64,000 nucleotides of DNA from Paenibacillus helianthi (GTDB lineage: Bacteria > Bacillota > Bacilli > Paenibacillales > Paenibacillaceae): contig NZ_LVWI01000114.1 of the NCBI RefSeq assembly GCF_001909055.1, forward strand, positions 1 through 64,000. The letters run 5' to 3'. A program made the translations under genes and the position numbers. Shown piece by piece: positions 24,549-34,121 of the stretch. The stretch's first letter is position 1. Each line of letters opens with the position of its first letter. The notes under the pieces were generated by a model, which had not been told where the DNA came from, ran no database searches, and saw nothing but the letters and a program-made list of their open reading frames with translations.

Positions 24549-26180
24549 TCAGTGTGCGATATGGACAATCCGGTTGCGTCCTTTATTTTTGGCCTGGTAC
24601 AGCGCTTGGTCTACTTCTTCGAACAGGTTGTTGCCCAGAGAGAAGCTGCTGATGCTCAGAAGTCCCATGCTAACAGTAACTGACACGGGCTCGGCAACGT
24701 TTTCGATTCTAATCTGATTCAATTCAACCCGTGCTTTGACACGCTCGGCGATACGCTGGGCTTCAGAATGAGCGATATCCGGCAAATACACCATAAATTC
24801 TTCCCCGCCATAACGAGCTAAAACGTCGGATGGGCGAATTTCCTCTTTCAGCGCCTCCACCGTATGGCAGAGGACTTCGTCGCCGGCTAGATGTCCGTAA
24901 GTGTCATTCACTGACTTGAAGAAATCGATATCCAGCAAAATAAGTGCGAAGGGAATATGCTCTTTCCTGTTTCGGCCCATTTCATCCTCCAGATGCTGCG
25001 TCAGATAATGGCGGTTATAACAGCCGGTGAGGCTGTCTGTAAGGGCCATTTGCTGCAGCTGCCGGTTCTTCTCGAACAGCTCCTGTTGGACCTCAATCAA
25101 TGAATGGTTGCGTTCCTGCAGGGCCATGTTCTGGTGATTGGTCTCATGAATCAGCTGCTGCAGCTCGGTCATGTCCTGAAACGTGACGATCCGGCCCACC
25201 CGTGACTCGCTGATCATAATGGGTGCAGCCTGAACATTCAGATGACGCTGGATACCCGAATGGAAAATCTCAATTTCGATACGCTCCAGCGGATGTTCGC
25301 AATAGGTCTGAATGAACGTTTCGATGGCTGGCGACAGATCGGAAAAAATAATATGGATGCTGAACCGTTCGCCCCGCTGCAGATGCATATAAGGATGCAG
25401 GGAACGGTTAATCTCAACCACGTTGTCATATTCATCAAGCACCAGAATCCCATGTCCAATCGTGTCCATTACATCCTGATGGGCTATGGTTACGATATCA
25501 AATACTTTGTCCCGGTTGATGGAAATGACAAAAAAAGTAGCGGACAATAATATTCCCAGTGAGGTCATTCCCGGGATGACCGGCAGGTACGGGTCCAGAA
25601 CTACATTAAGCAGGATATCCAGCAGAATAAATAAGGTTATAGATAGAAGGCCTTTGAGTACCAGCATCACTTGTTTTCGTACGCGTGGGGCCATGTCTTG
25701 GACAAGCGCGGCAGAGATCACATACAGTGAAGCAGTCACCTGGATGAAGACCACAGCGATGAAGAGCCAAAAAAGGGGTCCATAGGTTCTCTGAATATAG
25801 CCGCCATTTACCGGCTGCACAAACCAGCTGTGGGGATTAAAGATGATGCCGGCTGTGGTCAATATCACCGGAATCGACAGCAGCAGTATGATTTTGCGGT
25901 GCAGAAGCCGGGCTTGTCCGGTCAGCAGAATAGTGAAAAAGATCCAGCCTGTGCTCAGCAGCGCCGAATCCACAAATGCAGCCTTGACATAAAATAATTG
26001 ATAGGTAGACTGATCCGTTGTTTTAATGGCAAACTGGCAAAAGGGCCATATCATCATCGTGAAGTGGAAGGCTAAATAAACTTTATGCAGCTTCGTGATG
26101 TTAACAGTAACGAAAATATAGACGAATAGTGCAAACAGTATGAAGAATAAAATGAGATCAATCCATATCACGAAACCCAA
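24549..26180 (-). CDS. Diguanylate cyclase with seven-TM sensor and PAS domain
   Basis: 543 residues from a TTG start (AGGAAGG 9 bases upstream; no ATG nearby). Seven or so hydrophobic segments fill residues 1-225 in the arrangement of the histidine-kinase N-terminal 7TM sensor; a PAS domain (about 235-345) and a coiled stretch follow. The GGDEF domain (about 375-540) has an active ARYGGEEF site and an inhibitory RPSD motif five residues before it, so it should make cyclic di-GMP and be feedback-inhibited. The gene diverges from the SLH lipoprotein; the 300 bp between them hold no recognisable gene. Confidence 0.88.
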   Translation of the reverse strand: MGFVIWIDLILFFILFALFVYIFVTVNITKLHKVYLAFHFTMMIWPFCQFAIKTTDQSTYQLFYVKAAFVDSALLSTGWIFFTILLTGQARLLHRKIILLLSIPVILTTAGIIFNPHSWFVQPVNGGYIQRTYGPLFWLFIAVVFIQVTASLYVISAALVQDMAPRVRKQVMLVLKGLLSITLFILLDILLNVVLDPYLPVIPGMTSLGILLSATFFVISINRDKVFDIVTIAHQDVMDTIGHGILVLDEYDNVVEINRSLHPYMHLQRGERFSIHIIFSDLSPAIETFIQTYCEHPLERIEIEIFHSGIQRHLNVQAAPIMISESRVGRIVTFQDMTELQQLIHETNHQNMALQERNHSLIEVQQELFEKNRQLQQMALTDSLTGCYNRHYLTQHLEDEMGRNRKEHIPFALILLDIDFFKSVNDTYGHLAGDEVLCHTVEALKEEIRPSDVLARYGGEEFMVYLPDIAHSEAQRIAERVKARVELNQIRIENVAEPVSVTVSMGLLSISSFSLGNNLFEEVDQALYQAKNKGRNRIVHIAH

Positions 26181-26480
26181 TAAATTACACCTTCCTGCTA
26201 TTATTAGTCATTATGAATGTTTTTTGGGTCTAAAGTCTTGCATCTTGCCTCTAATATATAATCAGCATGCTAAGAATACAACCACCTTGGAAGTGTCATA
26301 GGCTGAAAATGAAGGAGATTGGGGAAGTCAGCAGTGCAGCCAGGAAAAAAATAGCCAATATAAGACTCTCGAAAACAAGGGGGGTTTTTGTGCTGAAGTT
26401 TGTCATTGGTTTGTCATTGAGATGCGTTATTATTCTATTAAATTTAATTATTGCAAACTTGAAAGGGTGAGGCCGACAAT

Positions 26481-28598
26481 ATGAAAAGAACTACAGTATT
26501 GAGACTATTTCTGGTTTCAGCCTTGACACTCGCTGTATTGAGCGGCTGTGTATTAAAAACAAGCTCGGTATATGTGAACTTCCCGGTTGATAAGCCGGAT
26601 AGCTCAGAGCATTTGTTCTTCAGGTATGCAGATGGAAGCGTAGTCCAAGTTCCGGATGCCGGTGCGGCTTCTTCGGTAACAGCTCCTACGGATCCCGCAA
26701 AGACCATTGTGGGCGGGTATGTGAATGACAATACTATCAGCTGGGTTCCCAGTTATTCGTACAATGGCGGCTCTTATGTAACTGTGAGCAACATTAAGGC
26801 ACATAAGCCTGATTATGCTGCAGATCATGTGGTGCTTGCTAAGCAGCCGGAGGCGAGTTTAGCTTATCCCGGATATATTAGTGTAACTTTTGCCGTGTAC
26901 GGAGCAGATAACCAGCTGGTGAGCGGCCAGGCTGAAGTCTTTGCACATGCTGCTGATCCCAATACCGTGTTCTATAACACGGACCCTATTGATAATAATT
27001 TCAGGACCATTGAGGCTCTTGAAGGATTCTCTTCGTATACAGACCAAGGTTTAGTCACCTTTCTGATTAAGTCTCCCACTGTGCAGTTTTCATCGCCCAT
27101 TTCGTTATATTCGGGTCCCAAATTAATTGCGGATAATATCTTTCACCTCACCACCGGAATCACAGTAAACGGAGCCGGAGGCGTAAGCTCTCTGAATACT
27201 GGTGATACCCTGGTGATGAATGCCGGGATAACACCGGTAGACGCAGCCAATCAAAGTGTAGTCTGGTCCGTAGTTTACGGAACCGGTTCAGCAACGATTG
27301 ATGCGGTAAGCGGAGTGCTCACGGCAGGTGATCCGGGTACTGTAACCGTAAAAGCGGAAGCCACTGACGGAAGCTTAGTAACCGGCAGTACAGAATTAAC
27401 TATAACGGCTGCTCCGACACCAACTGAAGCGCCGGTACCGACACCGACGCCGACTGAAGCACCAACACCGGCACCCATTGAGACACCTGCCAAGATCCCG
27501 GTTGCTTCCATTTCGATCGGTGGAGATTCTTTGGTGAAGTCGGGTGATTCTATTCAACTGGATATGGTTGTTGCTCCTGTAGAAGCAACTGATCGGACTG
27601 CTGTCTGGTCTGTTGTGTATGGAACGGGAACAGGTACGATTAGTGAAAACGGCCTGTTAACGGGGACTTCCCCAGGTACCCTTATTGTAAAAGCTACCGC
27701 TAATGACGGTTCCGGGGTATACGGGGAAAAAGAGGTTACGGTCATAGCATCCAGTGAGAGCAGCCTGCCAACAGCAACTGCTGGACCGACTATAGTACCA
27801 ACCACAGCGCCGGCGCCAACGGAGCCAACACAAGCAGCAGTTCCAGCTTCAACACTGGCACCAACTTCTACACCAGCACCAGCACCAACACCAACACCGA
27901 CACCAACACCGACACCGACACCAACGCCAACACCGGAAGTGCAGGCGGCAGCCCGCTTCGCTGACAATGTGGTAAATATTAAAGATGTAGTATTGAGCCT
28001 GAGCAAGAAGATCGAAAAGGCGAATGCTAATCCGTCTGCGGTGGAATTCACCGACATTTCCTCCCACTTTGCGGACCGGACGGTAGAAACCTTCGTTAAG
28101 CTGGGTATGGTTCAGGGCTATCCGGATGGAAGCTTCCACCCGAATGCAAGCATTACCCGTGCGGAGTTTGCAACCCTTATTTCCAAAGTGTTTGATCTCA
28201 CCGGTACCCGCAGCGCAAGCAAATTCAGTGATATCTCCGGTCACTGGGCAGAGGCTTCGATTCGTACCCTGCAGGAAAAAGGCTTGGTCTCGGGCTATCC
28301 GAACGGCACATTTAAGCCAAACGGTGAAATCACCCGTTCCGAGATGATCTCAATCATCTCTAAGCTCATTGACTTTAACAACGCAGCCCCAGTGGCAACG
28401 GCAGACTTCTCGGATATTGATACAACATGGAATAAGGATCAGATTCAAAAAACTGCGGAAGCCGGGATTATCAGCGGTACCGGAAATGGAGAATTCCTGC
28501 CGGAGAAGCAGGCATCCCGTGCCGAAGCCATCACCATTGTGCTGCGCGTTTTGCAGATCAGCCCGGAGATTAAGGCTCTACTGGACACCTTAAAGTAA
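26481..28598 (+). CDS. SLH-domain surface lipoprotein with Ig-like domains
   Basis: 705 residues. The signal peptide ends in a lipobox (AVLSGC, Cys near 23). Two Big2-type Ig-like domains follow, each with a SVVWSVVYGTG repeat (about 230-312 and 345-425). Pro/Thr/Ala-rich linkers come after each, the second containing a long PTPTPT run (about 472-490). Three SLH domains end the protein (about 530-578, 589-637 and 650-698), with TRAEF, TRSEM and SRAEA motifs. SLH domains bind pyruvylated secondary cell-wall polymer, so the protein would be tethered both by lipid and by wall polymer. Its role is unknown; adhesion or a surface scaffold is the inference. Confidence 0.85.
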   Translation: MKRTTVLRLFLVSALTLAVLSGCVLKTSSVYVNFPVDKPDSSEHLFFRYADGSVVQVPDAGAASSVTAPTDPAKTIVGGYVNDNTISWVPSYSYNGGSYVTVSNIKAHKPDYAADHVVLAKQPEASLAYPGYISVTFAVYGADNQLVSGQAEVFAHAADPNTVFYNTDPIDNNFRTIEALEGFSSYTDQGLVTFLIKSPTVQFSSPISLYSGPKLIADNIFHLTTGITVNGAGGVSSLNTGDTLVMNAGITPVDAANQSVVWSVVYGTGSATIDAVSGVLTAGDPGTVTVKAEATDGSLVTGSTELTITAAPTPTEAPVPTPTPTEAPTPAPIETPAKIPVASISIGGDSLVKSGDSIQLDMVVAPVEATDRTAVWSVVYGTGTGTISENGLLTGTSPGTLIVKATANDGSGVYGEKEVTVIASSESSLPTATAGPTIVPTTAPAPTEPTQAAVPASTLAPTSTPAPAPTPTPTPTPTPTPTPTPEVQAAARFADNVVNIKDVVLSLSKKIEKANANPSAVEFTDISSHFADRTVETFVKLGMVQGYPDGSFHPNASITRAEFATLISKVFDLTGTRSASKFSDISGHWAEASIRTLQEKGLVSGYPNGTFKPNGEITRSEMISIISKLIDFNNAAPVATADFSDIDTTWNKDQIQKTAEAGIISGTGNGEFLPEKQASRAEAITIVLRVLQISPEIKALLDTLK

Positions 28599-28645
28599 GT
28601 CTGGCACCAACATGCTGCAGCCACCGGACCGGTGATGCTAACCCC

Positions 28646-28688
28646 AAAAAGCCCTTTTCGCCTGAATTGGTGAAAAGGGGCTTTTTTT
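28646..28688 (+). terminator. Terminator of the SLH lipoprotein gene
   Basis: AAAAAGCCC...TTTTC pairs with GAAAAGGGGCTTTTT, with one bulge, followed by a T-run. Confidence 0.85.
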
Positions 28689-28787
28689 GTCGAAAAATTT
28701 AAATATTAAGTTCTTTATAAGAAGTCGATCTGTTAACATAAGAGGCATAGAATGTAAGGGTTCTTCCAGAATAGAGGTCATTCATCG

Positions 28788-30596
28788 ATGGGCTACAATC
28801 TGTATTTATCTGCGCTGCTGATGGCAGCAACCTGCTGTTCACTGATATTGACATATCTTTGCTGGAAGAGAAGGAGTCTTCCGATTGCTATAAGCTATGG
28901 CCTTGGCATGCTGACCGGCTCATTGTACAGTTTTGGCTATGCGTTTGAAATTGCCAGCACTTCTTTGGAGCATATCCGTTTTTGGCTACGGATTGAGTAT
29001 ATCGGCATCCCCTTTGGTACAGTCCTCTGGTTTATTATGGTCCTGCAATATACTGGGCGGCAATCCTGGGTGAGCCGAAGGAATGTAACGCTGCTAATGA
29101 TTGTACCGGTAATAACCTTTATCGCCCATTATACCAATGAATGGCATCATTTGTTCTATAAGAGCATGACACTCAATGCTGCAGAAGGATTTATGCTGGC
29201 TACTCTGGTAAAAGGCCCCTTATATAAGCTTCATGTCGTGTATTCGTACAGCTTCTTCGCTATCGGAATGATATTTCTGGTGCAAATGTACCTTAAGGCC
29301 ATTCCCCGGATGAAGACGCCGGTGGCATTGATGATTATAGGGTCCTGGGGACCTTACGGATTTACACTGGTGTATCTTACCGGCGTGTTTCATTTGCCTA
29401 TTGATATTTCGCCTTTCGGTTTTTTGTTCTCGGGGATTTTTTTCTTATGGGGGATTTATCAGTTTAATATGCTTCGGCTCGCTCCTTTGGCTCTCCAACA
29501 GGTACTCCGATCGATGCAGGAGGCCGTTATCGTTTTTGATCTCGATCATGTGCTGATCAGCTACAACCGTTCGGCCAGAGAGAGGGTTCAGGGATTAAAC
29601 AACAAGAGTATAGGAAGAACGGCCGCAGAGGTATTCGCCAACTCTTCCGTATTGCTTGGGCAGATTCTGCAAGAGCCGTCCTTGTTAACCAAGCTTCAGC
29701 TTCCAAGCCCGACCGGTGACAAATTCTACAATGTACAGCTGTCCTATGTCTGGAACAACAGCAGTAAGCCTATAGGCAAAATGCTCCTCTTAAGTGAAAT
29801 AACTGAAAATGTACGCACGCAGGAGAGGCTTATGGATAATGCCAGACAGCTCGGTGAGCTGAATACGTTCAAAGACAGAATGTTCAGCGTGATTGCCCAT
29901 GATATCCGCGATCCCATAGCGGTGCTCGTTAACTTGATGGAAATACTGGAGGAGGAAATGCAAGGCAGCAGAGAGAACCGGGAGGAAATCGTTCATGAAA
30001 TGGGCCGGCAGATCCACAATACTTTTGCTTTGGTAGATAGTTTGCTGGACTTTTTTCGTACGCAAGCCGGAGGCCTTGTATTCCATCCGCTGGAGAGGGA
30101 TGTATCCTATGCCGTTGAGCAGAATTTACGCCTGATGTCGGTGCGAAGCGGACGTAAGCATATTGAAATCATTTCCGAAATTCCGGAGGGAACCTATGTG
30201 TATGCCGACAAAGAAATGCTGGAGCTGATTATCCGCAATCTTTTGACCAATGCGATTAAATTCACGGCTGATGGGGGATTTATCTTTTTAAAGGCAGAGC
30301 GGAAAGATCAGCATCTGGTCATTTCTGTAAGGGATACTGGTCAAGGCATCGCGCCTGAACAAGCCGATACGTTGCTGCAGGATCAATATCCGGTTTCTTT
30401 GCTGGGTACAGACGGAGAGCGGGGAATGGGTCTTGGTTTATCGTTATGCAGGGAATTTGTCCGTCTGAACGGAGGAGAGATTTGGTTTGACAGCACACCG
30501 CTTCAAGGGAGCACCTTTTTTTTCTCGCTCCCGCTCCCGCCAGCGGGCTCAGTGGTTGCGGCAGGCAGGTGGGTGGAAGGTGGTATGAAGCAATGA
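28788..30596 (+). CDS. Sensor histidine kinase with seven-TM sensor and PAS domain
   Basis: 602 residues: an N-terminal seven-TM sensor (about 1-225), a PAS-like domain (about 235-340, FDLDHVLISYNRSARE), HisKA with the phospho-acceptor in FSVIAHDIRDP, and HATPase_c with NLLTNAIKFTADGG, DTGQGIAPEQ and GMGLGLSLCREF. Its membrane input resembles that of the diguanylate cyclase at 24.5 kb. The stop overlaps the start of the response regulator (ATGA), so the pair is co-translated. Confidence 0.9.
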   Translation: MGYNLYLSALLMAATCCSLILTYLCWKRRSLPIAISYGLGMLTGSLYSFGYAFEIASTSLEHIRFWLRIEYIGIPFGTVLWFIMVLQYTGRQSWVSRRNVTLLMIVPVITFIAHYTNEWHHLFYKSMTLNAAEGFMLATLVKGPLYKLHVVYSYSFFAIGMIFLVQMYLKAIPRMKTPVALMIIGSWGPYGFTLVYLTGVFHLPIDISPFGFLFSGIFFLWGIYQFNMLRLAPLALQQVLRSMQEAVIVFDLDHVLISYNRSARERVQGLNNKSIGRTAAEVFANSSVLLGQILQEPSLLTKLQLPSPTGDKFYNVQLSYVWNNSSKPIGKMLLLSEITENVRTQERLMDNARQLGELNTFKDRMFSVIAHDIRDPIAVLVNLMEILEEEMQGSRENREEIVHEMGRQIHNTFALVDSLLDFFRTQAGGLVFHPLERDVSYAVEQNLRLMSVRSGRKHIEIISEIPEGTYVYADKEMLELIIRNLLTNAIKFTADGGFIFLKAERKDQHLVISVRDTGQGIAPEQADTLLQDQYPVSLLGTDGERGMGLGLSLCREFVRLNGGEIWFDSTPLQGSTFFFSLPLPPAGSVVAAGRWVEGGMKQ

Positions 30597-31726
30597 AAGC
30601 GATCCTTATTGATGATGAGAAGGCCATGCACTTAATCATGAAGCGGATGCTGGCCAAAATTGATGATATTGAAATTGTGGGTACATTTGCGGAGACGGCA
30701 GCAGCTTATACCTATTGGTCCAGCCACGAGGTGGACCTGATCTTCGTTGATATCAGCATGCCGCGGGAAAATGGTCTGGAGTTTGCCCGGCGGCTGCTGG
30801 AGAGCGGCAGAGGTACGAAGATCGTCTTCATTACCTCCCATAAGGAATTTGCACTGCCAGCCTTTGAAGTGTACGCCTTCGATTACATTGTCAAACCCGT
30901 GGTGCAAGAAAGACTTCTCCACACGGTGCAAAGGGCGATTGCGCAGATTCGTCTGGAGCGTGCCACAGGAAGGGACCCGGAGCCCATTCCCCATGAGGTG
31001 CAGATCAGCTGCTTAGGCGGGATTGAAATTCATGGTGCCCAAGGAATGAAGACGAAATGGAAATCGAAGAAGAGTGCCGAGGTGTTCGGATATCTGCTGG
31101 TACATAAAGGGAGACTTGTCTCCAGAGCACGGTTAATCGAGGATATCTATGGCGGGATGCCGGATAAAAATGCGGAAATCTATTTGAACACAACGGTATA
31201 TCAATTGAGGAAGCTGCTGGACACCTATGGACTGAAAAAGAGTCTGCATTCGGACAGCATGCATTATGGGCTGAGTCTTAACGGAGTGCAGGTTGATGTG
31301 CTGAACTTCGAAGAGGGCTGCCGGAGGATGTCTGTGATAGATCAGACGAACATTGAGGAGGCGCTCGAGCTTGAACGGCTGTACAGAGGTGACTTATTTG
31401 GCGACCAGGTCTATGCCTGGGCCTGGAATGAGATTGAACGGCTGTCGTTCATGTATACCTCGTTTACCCGGAGACTGTGCGTTGCCTTGCTGGACCGGGA
31501 AGAGACCAATACGGCCATGCGGCTGCTGCTGAAGCTGCTGAAACGCAATGAACTCGACGAAGAATCCCATATGCTGCTTATGAAAACATTGGCCATGCAG
31601 AAAAATAAAGAAGCGCTCAACCGGCAATACCTGCATTTTGCCGACATTTTGCAAAGTGAGATCGGAGTTACCCCCTCCATAGAGTTCAAGTCTTTTTATG
31701 CGCAGCTGCTTGCGGATATGGACTGA
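30593..31726 (+). CDS. Response regulator with winged-helix and bacterial transcriptional activator domain
   Basis: About 377 residues. The receiver (1-125) has the acceptor Asp in LIFVDISMPRENG and K in YIVKPVV. A winged-helix domain (about 140-230, LVSRARLIEDIYGG) and a BTAD helical repeat domain (about 250-375) follow, as in SARP-like regulators. It should bind DNA after phosphorylation by the kinase just upstream. The start is the ATG inside the ATGA overlap. This arrangement is unusual among Bacillota, where LytTR or OmpR outputs dominate; targets are unknown. Confidence 0.85.
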   Translation: MKAILIDDEKAMHLIMKRMLAKIDDIEIVGTFAETAAAYTYWSSHEVDLIFVDISMPRENGLEFARRLLESGRGTKIVFITSHKEFALPAFEVYAFDYIVKPVVQERLLHTVQRAIAQIRLERATGRDPEPIPHEVQISCLGGIEIHGAQGMKTKWKSKKSAEVFGYLLVHKGRLVSRARLIEDIYGGMPDKNAEIYLNTTVYQLRKLLDTYGLKKSLHSDSMHYGLSLNGVQVDVLNFEEGCRRMSVIDQTNIEEALELERLYRGDLFGDQVYAWAWNEIERLSFMYTSFTRRLCVALLDREETNTAMRLLLKLLKRNELDEESHMLLMKTLAMQKNKEALNRQYLHFADILQSEIGVTPSIEFKSFYAQLLADMD

Positions 31727-31822
31727 ATTGACCTCCAGCCAATAGTACGTTAACAATTCAGTGCTATGATGAAATGACATGCCTGAAATAAGGCCAAGAG
31801 TATGGGAAGAGGGGGCTTGAAT

Positions 31823-33037
31823 ATGGAAGTAAAAAGGCAGAGGTCAGCGGAAGCTGGCAGGACCCGGGGAAAAGGGGCTGACCTGCTGGAGGTTCTGGGC
31901 GTTTCCCTGAAACTCGGACTAACCTCCTTTGGAGGGCCGATTGCCCATCTGGGCTATTTCCATAATGAATATATTCGCCGCCGGAAATGGATGGACGAGC
32001 GAAGCTACGCCGATCTGGTCGCACTGTGCCAGTTCCTTCCCGGTCCAGCGAGCAGCCAAGTTGGGATTGGCATCGGTGTGGTCAGGGCTGGCTTGCTTGG
32101 AGGAATCATAGCCTGGCTGGGATTCACTTTGCCTTCGGTGATCGCGCTGGTTGCCTTTGCCTTTCTGCTGCAGGGCTTCGACATCTCGGGTGCGGGCTGG
32201 ATTCATGGACTGAAGATTGTGGCTGTGGCGATTGTGGCACAAGCGGTGCTGGGGATGGGGCAAAAGCTCACGCCAGACAGGGGAAGAGTCACCATTGCAG
32301 TGATGGCGGCAGCTATCGCACTGTCTTGGCATGCCGCATATGGTCAGATCCTGATCCTCGCCGCTGCCGGAGTGATCGGCCTTGCAATATACCGGACAAA
32401 ACCGGCTAAAGGGCCGGATCTGCCGATTGCCATCGGCCGCCCTGTGGCTGTCTTTTGTCTGGCGTTATTCTTTCTTCTGCTTATCCTGCTGCCGCTGCTT
32501 AGAACGTCCGTGGAGGCTAGGGGTTTTGCGATATTCGATAGCTTTTACCGTTCCGGTTCCTTGGTATTCGGTGGCGGGCATGTCGTGCTTCCGCTTCTGG
32601 AACGCGAGGTTGTACCTACCGGATGGGTCAGCCGGGAGGACTTTCTGGCCGGCTATGGAGCGACGCAAGCCGTTCCGGGACCGCTGTTTACTTTTGCCGG
32701 CTACCTTGGGGCCATGACCTCGGGAATCTGGGGAGCAGTGATTGCGACAGCAGGGATCTTCCTGCCTGCCTTTCTGCTGGTCATCGGCGCACTGCCCTTC
32801 TGGAACGGCTGGAGGAATAATCCGAAGGTCCAGGGAGCGCTGACAGGAATTAATGCGGCTGTGGTGGGGATTCTGCTGGCTGCCCTGTATGATCCGCTCT
32901 GGACCACGGCCATCCTGAAGCCGCTGGATTTTGCGCTGGCCGCTATTTTGTTTGTGATGCTCTTCTTCTGGAAGCTTCCGCCCTGGGTGATTGTTCTGGC
33001 CGGTGCTGCGGGAGGGATGCTTATGGAGTTCATGTAG
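31823..33037 (+). CDS. chrA: Chromate transporter, ChrA (CHR) family
   Basis: About 404 residues with two homologous CHR halves: KLGLTSFGGPIAHLGYF with FLPGPASSQVG in the first, and SGSLVFGGGHVVLPLLE with AVPGPLFTFAGYLG in the second. CHR transporters expel chromate by ion-coupled transport, but many members also carry other oxyanions. The start at 31823 has GAGGGGG 8 bases upstream; an ATG at 31802 lacks one. It ends 7 bases before the convergent GNAT gene's stop. Confidence 0.85.
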   Translation: MEVKRQRSAEAGRTRGKGADLLEVLGVSLKLGLTSFGGPIAHLGYFHNEYIRRRKWMDERSYADLVALCQFLPGPASSQVGIGIGVVRAGLLGGIIAWLGFTLPSVIALVAFAFLLQGFDISGAGWIHGLKIVAVAIVAQAVLGMGQKLTPDRGRVTIAVMAAAIALSWHAAYGQILILAAAGVIGLAIYRTKPAKGPDLPIAIGRPVAVFCLALFFLLLILLPLLRTSVEARGFAIFDSFYRSGSLVFGGGHVVLPLLEREVVPTGWVSREDFLAGYGATQAVPGPLFTFAGYLGAMTSGIWGAVIATAGIFLPAFLLVIGALPFWNGWRNNPKVQGALTGINAAVVGILLAALYDPLWTTAILKPLDFALAAILFVMLFFWKLPPWVIVLAGAAGGMLMEFM

Positions 33038-33043
33038 TTACAT

Positions 33044-33529
33044 TTAAACGAGCAGCTTCTCGTATACATCGACGTGGTTTCCGTGCTGATCCTTGGCAGT
33101 TTTGATGAAGGCATAACCATTCTTATTCCAAAAAGATGCTCCAATCCGGTTCTCCAGTTGAACAGCCAGTCTGACTTGCGTTACATCCTCCTGTAATAAT
33201 CTCCGCTCCAGAGCATTCAAAGCGATTGAACCTATCCCTTGCCCGGCATAGCCGTGATGAACGATAAAAAGACCGATCCAGGAATGTTTGTCACTAGGAT
33301 TGCTGGGCAGATAGGTAATAATGCCAATGTACTGCCCATTCTCCTTAATGAATAGCATCTTTTCGCCCATTTCGAGATTCTGCCTGTTCTCTTCACGGAT
33401 GTCCTCCGGGGTGAGAAGCTCCTGGTGCAGCACCATAAGGTTGAACGCTGGCTGTGAGTTGAGAATGGCTGCTTGAAGCTCCACACTATCTGCGGATATG
33501 GGGTCCGGTACGGCTTCTAGAATGATCAA
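33044..33529 (-). CDS. GNAT-family N-acetyltransferase
   Basis: About 161 residues with a single GNAT domain: MLFIKENGQYIGIITYL, the acetyl-CoA binding loop HHGYAGQGIGSIALNALE, and a C-terminal NRIGASFWNKNGYAFIKT motif. The substrate cannot be predicted. The ATG at 33538 directly abuts the AAAGGAG ribosome site, so the TTG at 33529, 9 bases away, is the likelier start. Confidence 0.8.
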   Translation of the reverse strand: MIILEAVPDPISADSVELQAAILNSQPAFNLMVLHQELLTPEDIREENRQNLEMGEKMLFIKENGQYIGIITYLPSNPSDKHSWIGLFIVHHGYAGQGIGSIALNALERRLLQEDVTQVRLAVQLENRIGASFWNKNGYAFIKTAKDQHGNHVDVYEKLLV

Positions 33530-33553
33530 TGGATACATCTCCTTTAAGATATT

Positions 33554-33567
33554 TATCTAATTAGATA
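33554..33567. promoter_or_regulatory. Perfect 14-bp palindrome between divergent genes
   Basis: TATCTAATTAGATA lies just upstream of the acetyltransferase ribosome site, between it and the PhnA-like gene. It looks like a dimeric repressor operator (TetR/MarR style); the binding protein is unknown. Confidence 0.45.
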
Positions 33568-33661
33568 TTAATGTAATTTGTGCATGAGTTCAAGGGGTAT
33601 GCTACAATAAGAAGAATTTATTTAAGACCAAGCTGTCGATAAGAAATGGAGAAATGAGATT

Positions 33662-34003
33662 ATGAATGAATTGCCAAACTGCCCGCAGTGCAGCTCGGAG
33701 TATACATACGAGGACGGGTCACTGCTGGTTTGTCCAGAATGCGCACATGAGTGGGCACCTGGAGCAGAGAACACAAGCAACGGGGAAGACAAAGTAGTTA
33801 GGGATGCTAACGGGAATATTTTGAACGACGGGGACTCGGTTACAGTCATCAAGGACCTGAAGGTCAAGGGCAGCTCCTCGGTGCTGAAGATCGGTACTAA
33901 AGTGAAGAACATCCGGCTGGTCGAGGGCGATCATGATATTGATTGCAAAATTGACGGCTTTGGAGCAATGAAGCTCAAATCCGAATTTGTCAGAAAAGCA
34001 TAA
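33662..34003 (+). CDS. PhnA/YjdM-family zinc-ribbon protein
   Basis: 113 residues: an N-terminal zinc ribbon (CPQCSSEYTYEDG...CPECAHEW, four Cys) joined to a small beta-barrel (DANGNILNDGDSVTVIKDLKVKG) as in PhnA/YjdM. Despite the old name, the family has no demonstrated role in phosphonate breakdown. Its location 20 kb from the phosphonate operon should not be over-read. Confidence 0.85.
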   Translation: MNELPNCPQCSSEYTYEDGSLLVCPECAHEWAPGAENTSNGEDKVVRDANGNILNDGDSVTVIKDLKVKGSSSVLKIGTKVKNIRLVEGDHDIDCKIDGFGAMKLKSEFVRKA

Positions 34004-34083
34004 TCAATCTGACCCATTCACTGAAGGATCACAAGGGGACCACGCAGTCCCCTAAAGGGATTGGTTATTTACACTTGACTTCT

Positions 34084-34115
34084 ATTCAGTCCCGATATAA
34101 AATCTAACTAGTTAG
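34084..34115 (+). promoter_or_regulatory. TetR promoter and operator, site 1
   Basis: A likely promoter (TTGACT near 34075, 17 bp, TAAAAT) runs into the perfect palindrome CTAACTAGTTAG (34104-34115) just before the tetR start. The same motif recurs before the ABC exporter at 34840-34850, suggesting autoregulation and control of the exporter. Confidence 0.65.
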
Positions 34116-34121
34116 TTATAA

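Noticed and set aside
26181..26480. A 67-codon frame (26267-26470) between the cyclase and the SLH gene
   Set aside because: There is no family resemblance, and the AT-rich stretch is more likely a divergent promoter region.
27554..28057. A long minus-strand frame reading GVGVGVG within the SLH gene
   Set aside because: It is the mirror of the Pro/Thr repeat of the real gene; no ribosome site or recognisable domain.
33662..34003. Functional link of the PhnA-like protein to phosphonate use
   Set aside because: The family name is historical, and the gene is 20 kb away in an unrelated neighbourhood.
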